Part shown: positions 8,087 through 16,839 of the stretch, in pieces
Position numbering within the stretch: the first letter of the stretch is position 1
Layout of the letters: each line of letters starts with the position of its first letter
Assembly: GCA_963678465.1 (NCBI GenBank)
Contig: OY782858.1
Location: forward strand, 3,472,001 to 3,536,000
Direction: 5' to 3'
DNA: 64,000 nucleotides
Source: Paludibacter sp963678465
Lineage (GTDB): Bacteria > Bacteroidota > Bacteroidia > Bacteroidales > Paludibacteraceae
Notes under the pieces: generated by a model
Told to the model about the DNA's origin: nothing
What the model saw: the letters and a program-made list of their open reading frames with translations, nothing else
Database searches by the model: none
Program-made: the position numbers and the translations under genes

Positions 8087-9541
8087 TTAATTTCTGTTCT
8101 TTCGGGCCATCAATTCAATGGTGCGGATTTTATCTTTGTAGAAGTTGTGTCCGTTCATTTTTACTACATCGAGTGATGCATCCGAGTTGTCGTCCCAGCG
8201 GCGGCAGAGGTAAACCGAATTGTAAATTCTGCCGATCTGGTACTCGCGGCTTATGGCCAGTCCCAGGGCGTAATCTTCGCCATAGCTTGTGTTTGGCACT
8301 TTGATGTTACGCAATACCGGTGTGTAGAAAGCACGTGGTGCGCCCAGTCCGTTGATGCGCAAAGCATTGTTTCTGCCGTTTTCGGGCGTCCATTCTTTGT
8401 GGTCAATCAGTCCAGGAGCAATGGTTTCCATGGCAAAGTTGGTCATCGTGTACGAGCCGATTACCATGGCGCAGTTTTGCTCGTAAAAAGCATTTACTAT
8501 GGTTTGTAAAGTATTTTCGTTTTCGTACACATCGTCGCTGTCCAGCTGCACTGCAAATTTTCCGCAAAGTGCTGAGTCCACGCCTGCATTCCAGCATCCG
8601 CCTATACCAAGGTCGGTACGTTCGGGTATCAGGTGAATCAGTCGGCTATCGGCTTTTGCATGTTTCTCGATAATTTCCGTAGTGCCGTCGGTTGAGTAAT
8701 TGTCCACAATGATGAGGTTGAATGCAAAGTCAGTTTTCTGAGATAATACCGAAACGATAGCATCTTCTACTGTTTTTACACGGTTGCGCACGGGGATAAT
8801 TACCGAAGCTTCCACAGGGAATTTACCTTCGTTGAACTCTATTTTTTTGAAATCGGGTGCCAGATAAGCACCTGTTTTTTTCAAATGCTCGGTACAGGCC
8901 ACTTCCATTTCTATCTGTGCTGCTCTGTTTTTTGGATCTACATAGTCGAAAATCTTTTCGCCACTTTTTCTTGTATCCGATTCCACTTCCGAATAAAGGT
9001 ACTCGTTCATATGGAACAGTTCGGCATATTCCGAAACTTTCAGACGCAAGTTGTATAGTCCGGCAAATTTGTATTCCTGAGTAGTTTCCTCGGCTGCTTT
9101 TTTCAAACAGCTTGCGTTGTAAAACAAAACAGAACCAAAATTAAAATCGTCGCGCAAACTGCCCTGTTGATAATCAATTACAGGCAAATTGGAACGAACG
9201 CCGTCGGCAATCTGGTAATAATCCGAATAAACCAAGCCGGCGCGGGTGTCGTTGGCCACTCTGAGAAAGCGTTCGAGAGCGTATTGTCCCGGCTCCAGTT
9301 TAGTGAATTTTGTATAAATCAGGCTGTACTCGGTATCCGATTTTTCTGCTATTTTACGAACGGTGGCGCTGCTGCTCATCGAGTCGATGAACAGTATTTC
9401 GCATCCCGGAACTGTTTCGTCGGTTGGCGCAGTGGCCAAAAGATAGACTTTGTTTACAGTCGCTGATTTTAATAAATTTTCTACTGTCTCTCGTGTCTGA
9501 GCAGCATCTTTAAATGCAATAAAGCAATTAATTTGTTTCAT
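8087..9541 (-). CDS. Family 2 glycosyltransferase with two GT-A-like halves
   Basis: A 484-residue soluble protein with no membrane segment. Residues 247-400 are a typical GT2 catalytic domain: ASVIIPVRNR, then LIIVDNYSTDGT, then a QLDSDDVY segment that carries the metal-binding acidic motif. The first 240 residues look like a second, degenerate GT-A domain (a Rossmann-like start, SDYYQ near 106-110) without a clear DxD. Donor and acceptor cannot be told. It lies 51 bases behind the NagB-like/PIG-L gene and about 160 bases ahead of the barrel gene, in the salvage block; why a cytoplasmic glycosyltransferase belongs there is unknown. Confidence 0.8.
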   Translation of the reverse strand: MKQINCFIAFKDAAQTRETVENLLKSATVNKVYLLATAPTDETVPGCEILFIDSMSSSATVRKIAEKSDTEYSLIYTKFTKLEPGQYALERFLRVANDTRAGLVYSDYYQIADGVRSNLPVIDYQQGSLRDDFNFGSVLFYNASCLKKAAEETTQEYKFAGLYNLRLKVSEYAELFHMNEYLYSEVESDTRKSGEKIFDYVDPKNRAAQIEMEVACTEHLKKTGAYLAPDFKKIEFNEGKFPVEASVIIPVRNRVKTVEDAIVSVLSQKTDFAFNLIIVDNYSTDGTTEIIEKHAKADSRLIHLIPERTDLGIGGCWNAGVDSALCGKFAVQLDSDDVYENENTLQTIVNAFYEQNCAMVIGSYTMTNFAMETIAPGLIDHKEWTPENGRNNALRINGLGAPRAFYTPVLRNIKVPNTSYGEDYALGLAISREYQIGRIYNSVYLCRRWDDNSDASLDVVKMNGHNFYKDKIRTIELMARKNRN

Positions 9542-9592
9542 TAGGTTGTAGTAAATATGTGTTTTTAGTTTTATACAAAATTCATTAGTAAA

Positions 9593-11575
9593 TTAAACCG
9601 GAATGTATTGAACAAATGCTTCAATAGCTTCGTACGAGGCCAATCCTAATTGAGAATACAGCTCGGCAGTGGCTTTGTTACGATCTTCTGAACGTTGCCA
9701 GAAAAGTCTTTCGTCGTTCCCCATGTAAGGTGCACTTTCCATTTGGGATTGGTGGCGAAGAATGGCGTTGCGTTTATTGCGTAACTCTTCAGGGCTTATT
9801 GGTACTGCCATTTCGATGTGGTCAATTTCCCATTCTTTCCAGGCGCCACGATACATCCATACACGGCAATCCTTCATCCATGCTTCATCTTTCATTTCGT
9901 CGATGGCGGCCAAAATGGCGTCCAGACAAACTTTATGAGTCCCGTGCGGATCGGCAAGATCGCCTGCTACATATATCTGGTGCGGTTTCAGTTCTTCGAG
10001 CAGCGCTTTTACTATGTCCACATCTGCCTGACTGATAGGCGATTTTTTTACAGATCCTGTTTCGTAGAACGGAAGATTCAGAAAATGAATATTCTTAGAT
10101 GGCAAGCCAATGTAGCGACATGCTGCTTTGGCCTCACCGCGACGAATCAATGCTTTTAAGTCGAGTATTTCACGTGTGTCGGCATCTCCTTCTTTTTTGT
10201 CCTGAAGAATAAATGTTCTGAATTCGTTGTATTTGTTTTCAAGTACTTCATTTCCCGAGTCATATAAATTTTTGAACCCTTTCAGAAAAGCAAGGAAACG
10301 TATCACTTCATCGTCGGCTACAGCTATGTTACCCGAAGTTTGATAGGCAACATGCACATCATGATTTTGGTCGATAAGTCTTTTGAATGTACCGCCCATC
10401 GATATTACGTCATCGTCGGGATGCGGGCTGAAAATTAATACTTTTTTAGGAAATGGCAAAGCGCGTTCAGGGCGGTTGCTGTCATCGGCATTTGGTTTGC
10501 CTCCGGGCCATCCGGTAATTGTGTGTTGTAAATCGTTGAAGATTTTAATATTGACATTGTAGGCCGAACCATAAAGTGCCAGTAATTCGCTCAATCCGTT
10601 TTCGTTATAATCTTTGTTGGTGAGTTTAAGTATGGGTTTGTTCACCTTCATGCATAGCCAAACAATGGCGCGACGAATGAGTTTGTCGTCCCAATCGCAT
10701 GAAGTGACCGACCATGGACGGCTGATACGTGTAAGTTCGCCTGCGGCATGCAGATCTATCACCATTTTCACGTTGGAATGCAATTGCAGGTACGATGCTG
10801 GCGTATGTTCCGAGACGGCTCCTTCTACAGCGCTTTTAATTACAGAGGTTTTGTGTTCGCCCCAGGCGGCAAGAATGATTCTTTTAGCCTTGAGAATAGT
10901 GCCTACGCCCAAAGTAATGGCGCTGATAGGAACTGACTCTACGCTTCCGAAGAGTTCTGCCGCATCTTTGCGCGAAATATTGTCGAGTAAAATTAGTCTT
11001 GTACCCGAATTGGATTGCGAGCCCGGTTCGTTGAAACCAATGTTCCCCGAACGACCAATGCCCAGAATCTGTAAATCGATTCCTCCAAAGCTTGCTATTT
11101 TTTGTTCGTAACTTTTACAAGCTCCCATGATTTCCGATTTGTCGAGCATTCCATCGGGAGAGTAAATGTTTTCGGCAGGAATATCAATATGGTCGAAAAG
11201 CATTTCATGCATTTGCGCAAGGCAGCTGTTCGATGTATTGTTCAGCGGGTAGTACTCAAAAAGGTTGAATACGATGACGTTTTTAAAACTAAGTTCTCCT
11301 TTTTTGTGCAAACGGATCAGTTCGTTGTAGATGCCTACTGTCGATTTCCCGTTTGTAAGTCCTAAAATGCAATTTTCACCTGTAGCCTGTTTTGATTTTA
11401 TAAGTTCGGATATTTCCTCGGCTATTTTTAATGAACCATCTTTTTCGTTTTCGAATATTTCAGTTGCTACTTTTTCGAATCGGGTAACGCGTGAGAGTTC
11501 AAATACATCATCGGGCTGATAATATCTTTTCGATATGCGTGTCAGCGTTATTTGCGAGCTTAAATTTGTTCTCAT
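9593..11575 (-). CDS. NagB-like domain fused to PIG-L deacetylase
   Basis: A 660-residue fusion. Residues 30-290 align with glucosamine-6-phosphate deaminase (NagB); residues 376-600 are a PIG-L/LmbE zinc deacetylase with SPHPDDD at 383-389 and a DPHGTH segment for the remaining zinc ligands. The deaminase half is unusual. By eye, the positions of E. coli NagB Asp72, Asp141 and His143 are Phe106 (FNLFEY), Ser176 and Asn178 (GRSGNIGFNEP); only Glu148 is kept, as Glu183. I checked these codons in the DNA. So this half may not deaminate, and could bind or isomerise another amino-sugar phosphate. The start at 11575 is used because a proper promoter lies just upstream and the longer open frame to 11857 crosses it. 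The gene heads the leftward salvage operon. Confidence 0.8.
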   Translation of the reverse strand: MRTNLSSQITLTRISKRYYQPDDVFELSRVTRFEKVATEIFENEKDGSLKIAEEISELIKSKQATGENCILGLTNGKSTVGIYNELIRLHKKGELSFKNVIVFNLFEYYPLNNTSNSCLAQMHEMLFDHIDIPAENIYSPDGMLDKSEIMGACKSYEQKIASFGGIDLQILGIGRSGNIGFNEPGSQSNSGTRLILLDNISRKDAAELFGSVESVPISAITLGVGTILKAKRIILAAWGEHKTSVIKSAVEGAVSEHTPASYLQLHSNVKMVIDLHAAGELTRISRPWSVTSCDWDDKLIRRAIVWLCMKVNKPILKLTNKDYNENGLSELLALYGSAYNVNIKIFNDLQHTITGWPGGKPNADDSNRPERALPFPKKVLIFSPHPDDDVISMGGTFKRLIDQNHDVHVAYQTSGNIAVADDEVIRFLAFLKGFKNLYDSGNEVLENKYNEFRTFILQDKKEGDADTREILDLKALIRRGEAKAACRYIGLPSKNIHFLNLPFYETGSVKKSPISQADVDIVKALLEELKPHQIYVAGDLADPHGTHKVCLDAILAAIDEMKDEAWMKDCRVWMYRGAWKEWEIDHIEMAVPISPEELRNKRNAILRHQSQMESAPYMGNDERLFWQRSEDRNKATAELYSQLGLASYEAIEAFVQYIPV

Positions 11576-11614
11576 ATAATATGTTCTGAGTTGTTTGTGT
11601 GTAATATTTTGCGA

Positions 11615-11645
11615 CAAAAATACAAAAAAAATCGGATTTTTCAAA
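11615..11645 (-). promoter_or_regulatory. Promoter of the NagB/PIG-L operon
   Basis: Read on the minus strand there is TTTG (11645-11642), a 19-base spacer, then TATTTTTG (11622-11615). This matches the Bacteroidota sigma-A promoter pattern TTTG-N19-TAnnTTTG exactly. The start codon at 11575 lies about 40 bases downstream of the -7 element. Confidence 0.75.
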
Positions 11646-11650
11646 TTTAA

Positions 11651-11664
11651 TGCAAACGTTTGCA
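11651..11664. promoter_or_regulatory. LacI-family-type operator palindrome, copy 1
   Basis: A perfect 14-base palindrome, TGCAAACGTTTGCA, fitting the LacI/GalR/CcpA operator consensus TGNAANCGNTTNCA. It lies between the divergent NagB-like and murK-like operons, just upstream of the leftward -33 element and about 30 bases ahead of the rightward one. Identical copies occur at 20012 and 23351. Confidence 0.8.
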
Positions 11665-11691
11665 CCAAATATTCAAATTTTTCTGTTTTCC

Positions 11692-11723
11692 TTTGGTTAG
11701 GTGAAACCTTTTGCTTTATTTTG
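11692..11723 (+). promoter_or_regulatory. Probable promoter of the murK-murQ operon
   Basis: TTTG at 11692-11695 is followed after 21 bases by TATTTTG at 11717-11723, one base shorter than the usual Bacteroidota -7 element. It lies 40 bases ahead of the chosen kinase start and supports that start over an upstream frame opening at 11595. Confidence 0.55.
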
Positions 11724-11762
11724 CAGTTTGAAAAAAGACATATTAATAAGAAAATAGTGTTT

Positions 11763-12605
11763 ATGCAGTTATTAGTAGACAGTGGATCCACCAAAACAGA
11801 GTGGCTTGTAGTTGAAAATTCAGGGGTGGTAAAGCAAATTTTTACCAAAGGGATCAATCCGTTTTATCAGACCGAAAGTGAAATAAAGTCTGAAATAGAG
11901 TGTTTTTTGTTGCCTGAATTAGGCGATTTGCCCATCAGTTCTATCTGCTTCTATGGTGCCGGTTGTTCCTTTCCTGAGAAAAAAGCAATCGTTTGCAATG
12001 CCCTCGGTTTTTACTTTAAACACATCCCTATCGAAGTGCAGAGCGATTTGTTGGCGGCTGCCCGCTCGCTGTGTGGAACAGAAAAAGGAATCGCTTGTAT
12101 ATTGGGAACAGGATCGAATTCGTGCTATTACGATGGCACCGAGATAGTGGACAATGTTTCTCCTTTAGGTTTTATCTTGGGCGATGAAGGAAGTGGTGCT
12201 GTGCTGTCGAAAACTTTTATGGCCGACTGCTTAAAGAATCAGATTCCTGCCGAATTGCGAAAAGTTTTTATGGATAAATACGAACTCACCCCGGCAGTAG
12301 TGCTCGAAAATGTTTATAAAAAACCTTTCCCGAATCGGTATCTTGCAACCTTTACTCCTTTCCTCAGCGAAAATATTTCAGAACCAGCGATTCGGAATGT
12401 TGTGTACAACGGATTCGTGGCATTTTTCAAAAGAAATGTAATGCAATATAATTTTCAGTCAATGAAAACTTCGTTTGTAGGTTCGGTAGCATTTCATTTT
12501 GAAGAGATATTGCTTGAAGCGGCGGCCGATTGTGGCGTTACTGTTGGTAGTATTGTGAAAAGTCCAATGCAGGGCTTGATAAAATATCATGCACGTCAGC
12601 AATAG
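11763..12605 (+). CDS. murK: BadF/BadG-family amino-sugar kinase, MurK-like
   Basis: A 280-residue ASKHA-fold kinase. The phosphate-1 motif is at the start (LLVDSGSTKTEWLVVE), the phosphate-2 block CILGTGSNSCYYDG lies in the middle, and an LGDEGSG motif follows. This family includes N-acetylglucosamine kinases and the MurNAc kinase MurK described in Clostridium acetobutylicum and Tannerella forsythia. The gene directly precedes murQ (57-base gap), whose substrate is MurNAc 6-phosphate, so phosphorylation of MurNAc, perhaps also GlcNAc, is the likely role. Start chosen at 11763 because it begins right at the nucleotide-binding strand and follows the promoter. The symbol is by context; the sequence alone cannot separate MurNAc from GlcNAc specificity. 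Confidence 0.75.
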   Translation: MQLLVDSGSTKTEWLVVENSGVVKQIFTKGINPFYQTESEIKSEIECFLLPELGDLPISSICFYGAGCSFPEKKAIVCNALGFYFKHIPIEVQSDLLAAARSLCGTEKGIACILGTGSNSCYYDGTEIVDNVSPLGFILGDEGSGAVLSKTFMADCLKNQIPAELRKVFMDKYELTPAVVLENVYKKPFPNRYLATFTPFLSENISEPAIRNVVYNGFVAFFKRNVMQYNFQSMKTSFVGSVAFHFEEILLEAAADCGVTVGSIVKSPMQGLIKYHARQQ

Positions 12606-12662
12606 TATTTCTATTTTTCGGAAAGTTGACATCAATAAATAAAATAATCAAAATCAGAACAT

Positions 12663-13487
12663 ATGGCATTTCAAAAAATTACAGAGCAAAATTCACTACA
12701 CGAAAATTTAGACAAAAAATCGGTGCACGATTTGTTGATCGAAATGAATGAAGAGGACATGAAAGTTCCGTTGGCTGTTTCAAGAGCCTTACCACAAATA
12801 GAAGAACTTGTCGAGAAAATAGTGGAGAGAATGAAGCGTGGAGGTCGGATTTTTTATTTGGGAGCCGGTACCAGTGGGCGTTTAGGTGTACTTGATGCAT
12901 CCGAAATTCCTCCCACCTTTGGTATGCCTTCGAGTTTGGTAGTAGGTTTAATTGCCGGAGGTGAAACAGCTTTGCGTAATCCGGTAGAAAATGCCGAAGA
13001 TGATATTGAAAAAGGATGGCAGGAATTGCAGGAAAGAAATATAAATCAGAACGATACTGTAATAGGGATAGCAGCTTCGGGTACAACACCGTATGTGATT
13101 GGCGCTTTACGCAATGCACGTGCCAATGGTATCCTTACTGCTTCAGTTTCTTGTAATCCGGATTCACCTATTGCTCAGGAGGCTGAGATTAGAATCGAAG
13201 CCATTGTAGGGCCGGAGTTTGTAACAGGAAGTACCCGCCTTAAATCCGGGACTGCTCAGAAGTTGATATTGAATATGATAACCACCATTACGATGATTAA
13301 ACTCGGACGCGTAAAAGGGAATAAAATGGTGAATATGCAGTTGTCGAATGCAAAGCTTGTGGACCGTGGCGCCCGAATGATAGTGGAAGAGCTTGGGATT
13401 GATTACGAACATGCTAAAAATATCCTGCTTATTCAGGGCTCGGTAAAAAAAGCGGTGGATGCTTTTAAATTACAGCATAATAAATAA
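12663..13487 (+). CDS. murQ: N-acetylmuramic acid 6-phosphate etherase
   Basis: A 274-residue SIS-domain protein of the MurQ family, which splits the lactyl ether of MurNAc 6-phosphate to give GlcNAc 6-phosphate and D-lactate. The family signature is clear at residues 67-84: GAGTSGRLGVLDASEIPP. Glu81 falls where catalytic Glu83 of E. coli MurQ lies, and a second acidic cluster (AEDD, 111-114) covers the position of Glu114. Serine/threonine-rich phosphate-binding loops (AASGTTPYV and TGSTRLKSGTAQK) are intact. It is slightly shorter than the usual 295-305 residues, ending after the helical C-terminal region. It is second in the operon after the kinase. Confidence 0.93.
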   Translation: MAFQKITEQNSLHENLDKKSVHDLLIEMNEEDMKVPLAVSRALPQIEELVEKIVERMKRGGRIFYLGAGTSGRLGVLDASEIPPTFGMPSSLVVGLIAGGETALRNPVENAEDDIEKGWQELQERNINQNDTVIGIAASGTTPYVIGALRNARANGILTASVSCNPDSPIAQEAEIRIEAIVGPEFVTGSTRLKSGTAQKLILNMITTITMIKLGRVKGNKMVNMQLSNAKLVDRGARMIVEELGIDYEHAKNILLIQGSVKKAVDAFKLQHNK

Positions 13488-13506
13488 GGATTAAATTTTT
13501 TGCACA

Positions 13507-14373
13507 ATGAAACAATCATTTCTGTTAATTTCTCTAACTGCATTTCTGTTGAGCTTTTATCTTAAAACCGAAGCTCAGAATGGCAGAAGTGTTGTTTCTT
13601 TTGACAAAAAGGATAGCCTGATTGTCGAAAATATTCTCGGAACTCTCAAGAATAAAACCACTTTATCGACAGGTGATCTGATTATTGCAGGCGGAAAAAT
13701 GCTGGTGGGAACGCCCTACGTTGCAAATACTTTAGATGGTGGAGCAGCAGAAAAGCTGATTATTAACCTGCGAGCGCTTGATTGTACTACTTTTGCCGAA
13801 AATTGTTTAGCCCTGGCTCGTACAGCTCAGTCAGCAACTCCGAATTTCGCTACTTTCGTGAATGAATTAAGGAGTATAAGGTATAGAAATAAAAAAATAA
13901 CTGATTACAGCTCCCGTTTGCATTATTTCAGCGACTGGATTTATAACAATGAGCAAAAAGGGATAGTGAAAAGTATAAGTTGCGAATTAAATACGGCGAA
14001 TACTAATTTCAATGTTGATTTTATGAGCACGCATTCCGAAAAATACACTCAGCTAAAAAATAACCGAAAGTATATTGAAGTAATAGCAACACAGGAAGTT
14101 GAGATTTCGAAAAGAAAACAATGCTTCGTTCCGGAGAGTAAAATTGCTTCCATAGAAGATCAGTTGAAAGATGGTGATATATTGGGTATTACTACCAATA
14201 TCCAGGGGCTTGATATTCAGCATGTGGTGTTGGCTTTCCGAAAAAATGGAAGAATTCATATGCTTCATGCCAGTCAGAAATATATGAAGGTGTTGATTTC
14301 TACCGAGACCCTGGAAGATTACCTCATGGGCAGTAAGGCTGCTACCGGAATTGTGGTAGCACGTCCCTTTTAA
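13507..14373 (+). CDS. Secreted DUF1460 cell-wall amidase-like protein
   Basis: A 288-residue exported protein with a signal peptide (hydrophobic residues 4-19, cleavage near TEAQ-N). It belongs to the DUF1460 group, related to NlpC/P60 cysteine amidases. The nucleophile is likely Cys93 in RALDCTTFAEN, and the partner histidine lies in DIQHVVLAF near residue 240, followed by an HMLHAS segment. The GTPYVANTLDGG line (69-80) is typical of the family. It starts 19 bases after murQ, so it is in the same operon. It probably trims or removes peptide from muropeptides in the periplasm before uptake; the precise bond is not known. Confidence 0.75.
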   Translation: MKQSFLLISLTAFLLSFYLKTEAQNGRSVVSFDKKDSLIVENILGTLKNKTTLSTGDLIIAGGKMLVGTPYVANTLDGGAAEKLIINLRALDCTTFAENCLALARTAQSATPNFATFVNELRSIRYRNKKITDYSSRLHYFSDWIYNNEQKGIVKSISCELNTANTNFNVDFMSTHSEKYTQLKNNRKYIEVIATQEVEISKRKQCFVPESKIASIEDQLKDGDILGITTNIQGLDIQHVVLAFRKNGRIHMLHASQKYMKVLISTETLEDYLMGSKAATGIVVARPF

Positions 14374-14388
14374 TGCATACTTATAGAT

Positions 14389-14880
14389 ATGGTGATTGAT
14401 CCGGATAAAATTGAAATAGGCAGGGTAGGTGCTGAGGATATCGAAGCGATGGTAGGCTATCGTATTCAGTATCTTATAGAATTGCAGGGAGAAAGACCGG
14501 CATCTGTTGTTGCTGAGTTGAAGAGTGAACTCAACCGATATTTCACTTCAGGCATTCAGAATGGTAGCGTAATTGCATTGGTGGCAGTTTTCGCGCAAAA
14601 ACCAGTTGCTTATGGAGCAGTAGTCCTTCGTTCTGTTCCGGGTGATTTCAATGGTACTGCTTATGTTGAAGGCGATGTGTTGAATATGTATACAATACCA
14701 GAGGCAAGACGCCGGGGAATTTCTAAAATGATTCTTCTCAGTTTAATTGATGAGGCTCGAAGACAAGGAGTTTCCAAACTTGCTTTACATACCACAGCTG
14801 CCGGAGAAAAACTATATCGATCGGTGGGTTTCCACAACCCTGTGTATCCATATCTCGAACTTGAATTAGGAAAAAAGTAA
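14389..14880 (+). CDS. GNAT-family N-acetyltransferase
   Basis: A 163-residue acetyltransferase. The acetyl-CoA binding motif is at about 100-112 in YTIPEARRRGISKMIL, after the strand VEGDVLNMYT, and the final strands (KLALHTTAAGEKLYRSVGF) are typical of the fold. The gene starts 15 bases after the amidase gene and is followed by a terminator, so it is the last gene of the murK-murQ operon. A substrate such as a freed amino acid, dipeptide or amino sugar would fit the context but is not shown by the sequence. Confidence 0.8.
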   Translation: MVIDPDKIEIGRVGAEDIEAMVGYRIQYLIELQGERPASVVAELKSELNRYFTSGIQNGSVIALVAVFAQKPVAYGAVVLRSVPGDFNGTAYVEGDVLNMYTIPEARRRGISKMILLSLIDEARRQGVSKLALHTTAAGEKLYRSVGFHNPVYPYLELELGKK

Positions 14881-14912
14881 TTGTGTTGTTTAGTCATTGC
14901 TTTATTCCAACT

Positions 14913-14940
14913 AATGCCGGCTTTTGTCGGCATTTTTTAT
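14913..14940 (+). terminator. Rho-independent terminator of the murK-murQ operon
   Basis: A 7-base stem AATGCCG/CGGCATT with an 8-base loop is followed by a T-run. It lies 33 bases past the acetyltransferase stop codon. Confidence 0.75.
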
Positions 14941-14989
14941 GGATAGACATCTGGCTGTTTTATTTCATAATATCACTAAATGCATTTAA

Positions 14990-15215
14990 GAAACTGTTTA
15001 AAAATAAATCTTAAATTGTTTTTCAATTATTTTTCAGGCTAGTTGTGGCTTTATTTTTCGAAAAATAGCGGGCTATTTGAGAAAAATAAAGGTGCAAATA
15101 GACAAAAAAGAATGGAAAACAATAAGATAGTTTGCTCTTCTGAAATGCATTCAAACTTCTGTTTAACAGAAAACCAAATCAAATATAAAATTGACGTTTA
15201 TCTTTAAACAGTTTC
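14990..15215. mobile_element. MITE-like element with TAA target duplication
   Basis: A 226-base element bounded by a perfect 13-base inverted repeat, GAAACTGTTTAAA at 14990-15002 and its complement at 15203-15215; with one mismatch the match extends to about 18 bases. The triplet TAA flanks both ends (14987-14989 and 15216-15218), as expected for a 3-base target duplication of IS5-like families. There is no coding sequence inside, only a short hairpin (AAATAGC/GCTATTT at 15063-15078). It sits in the 460-base gap between the GNAT gene and susD. It is probably mobilised by a transposase elsewhere. Confidence 0.6.
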
Positions 15216-15242
15216 TAAGTGTTGAGTGGGATATATAGTTCA

Positions 15243-15291
15243 AAAAGAAGAGCCGTAAAACAGTGATTTTTGTCAGTTGTTTTACGGCTCT
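15243..15291 (-). terminator. Terminator of the first susCD operon
   Basis: A perfect 13-base stem (15249-15261 with 15279-15291, core AGAGCCGTAAAAC) with a 17-base loop. On the minus strand it is followed by a T-rich tract, about 50 bases past the susD stop. Confidence 0.85.
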
Positions 15292-15341
15292 GGATTTAAT
15301 TTACGGCTGCTTTTTATTCTATGAAAGCAGAGAATTTAAAC

Positions 15342-16826
15342 TTATAACGGATTTTGAGTTATAACTCCTCCGCTGGCATCTATTTCGGCTTGAGGAATAG
15401 GCAGTAAGTCGCTTACGCCTGCTCTGAAAGTACCTTTTCCAGCGAATGCGGCAGCAGCCTTACCTGTACGAACCATATCCCAGAAACGGTGACCTTCCAT
15501 TGCGAGTTCTAAACGGCGTTCGTTGATGATATCGTTGAAAAGTGCTGTTCCTGAGCTGTTTTTGTCAGGCAACGAAACGCGGGTTCTTACTTTGTTCAGG
15601 TACAATCGAGCTTGTGTTTCTCCGTCAGATGCAGAAGGAGCCAGTGCACAAGCTTCGGCATAATTCAAATATACCTCAGACAGACGAATGAGTCTGATGT
15701 TTACAGGATTGTTACGGATTTCTACTGAGCGTTCTGCTGGTTTAAGATAATATTTCTGATTCCAGTATCCTGATCTTACATTGGTTACTTTAGCCACATT
15801 AGCAGGTGTTTCCCATAAAGCCAAATCAGCCAATGTAAGTAAAGTGGCATCTTTACGGATAACATCACCTTCGGCGTCAAAAGCAGCAGCCAGACTGGCT
15901 GAAGGTTGGTTGATTCCGTATCCATAGGTAACGCCACCCGGCATCATCATCAATACGTGGAAATTACCATTGTTCGTTGTTGCAGCACTTTGAGTTGTCG
16001 AATTATAGTGGTCAATTTCTAAAATAGATTCAGATCCATGTTCTCCGGCCAAAGTAAATACGTCGGCATAATTCGGTACCAATGAATAGTTTTCTTCAAA
16101 AACAGCTTTAGAAGCAGTTTTACATTCAGCGTACTTCTTTTCGAATAGATAAACTCTTGACAACATTGCGTTGGCAGCCCCTTTTGTAATTCTGCCTGCA
16201 TCTTTTGCAAGATTCTGATCAGATTTCTTGGGTAAATAACTTGCTGCTTCAATTAAATCCTTTTCAATTTGCGCATATACTTCAGCCACAGGTGTTCTGG
16301 TGAGGTTTTTGTCAACAATAGTAGGGGTTGTTGTCATTAAAGGTACTGCTCCGAAAGCAATGACCAATTCATGGTAGTAATAAGCGCGCAAAAATAGCGC
16401 TTCACCCAGTAATTGTTTTTTGTTCATAGTTTTGAAAAGCGCATCATCCATTTTTTTGATGCCATCGATGGCTTGATTGGCTTTATTTACTCCTCTGAAA
16501 AGTATTTGATATCTGTTGAGGATTCTACCATTGTCAGTAGGATAATTAAAGGATTCCATTGTAGCGTAAGCTTGTGCATCAGCAGCACTACCGCTGTAAG
16601 TTGCATCATCGCTCAATACATCGCCCAAAGCCCAAATGGTCCAGGTGTAACGGTAATCTTTTAAGTCGCTGTAGGCAGCAATTACTGCCTGATTTGCATC
16701 GATCTCAGTCAGGAAAAATTTGTCGGTGGACAAAGCTCCTAACTTTGATTTATCCAGAAAGTCTTCACTACAGCCAAAAAATAAAGTGGCTGATAAAATT
16801 AGTCCTAATATTTTAGTTGATTTCAT
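15342..16826 (-). CDS. susD: SusD/RagB-family glycan-binding lipoprotein
   Basis: A 494-residue outer-surface lipoprotein. The signal peptide ends in a lipobox (LFFGC at 15-19), followed by the standard SusD opening SEDFLDKSKLG. TPR-like helices with the line LGEALFLRAYYYHELVIAFG and the ending NDIINERRLELAMEGHRFWDMVRTGK are typical of the family. SusD proteins act as the lid and substrate binder of the SusC porin. The gene follows susC by 13 bases in a leftward pair. The substrate is unknown; the shared operator with the murK region suggests wall-derived sugars or muropeptides. Confidence 0.93.
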   Translation of the reverse strand: MKSTKILGLILSATLFFGCSEDFLDKSKLGALSTDKFFLTEIDANQAVIAAYSDLKDYRYTWTIWALGDVLSDDATYSGSAADAQAYATMESFNYPTDNGRILNRYQILFRGVNKANQAIDGIKKMDDALFKTMNKKQLLGEALFLRAYYYHELVIAFGAVPLMTTTPTIVDKNLTRTPVAEVYAQIEKDLIEAASYLPKKSDQNLAKDAGRITKGAANAMLSRVYLFEKKYAECKTASKAVFEENYSLVPNYADVFTLAGEHGSESILEIDHYNSTTQSAATTNNGNFHVLMMMPGGVTYGYGINQPSASLAAAFDAEGDVIRKDATLLTLADLALWETPANVAKVTNVRSGYWNQKYYLKPAERSVEIRNNPVNIRLIRLSEVYLNYAEACALAPSASDGETQARLYLNKVRTRVSLPDKNSSGTALFNDIINERRLELAMEGHRFWDMVRTGKAAAAFAGKGTFRAGVSDLLPIPQAEIDASGGVITQNPL

Positions 16827-16839
16827 ATTGCTTTCCTAT

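Noticed and set aside
11576..11857. N-terminal extension of the NagB-like/PIG-L frame
   Set aside because: It would cross its own promoter, the operator and the first codons of the divergent kinase; the extension has no homology to NagB.
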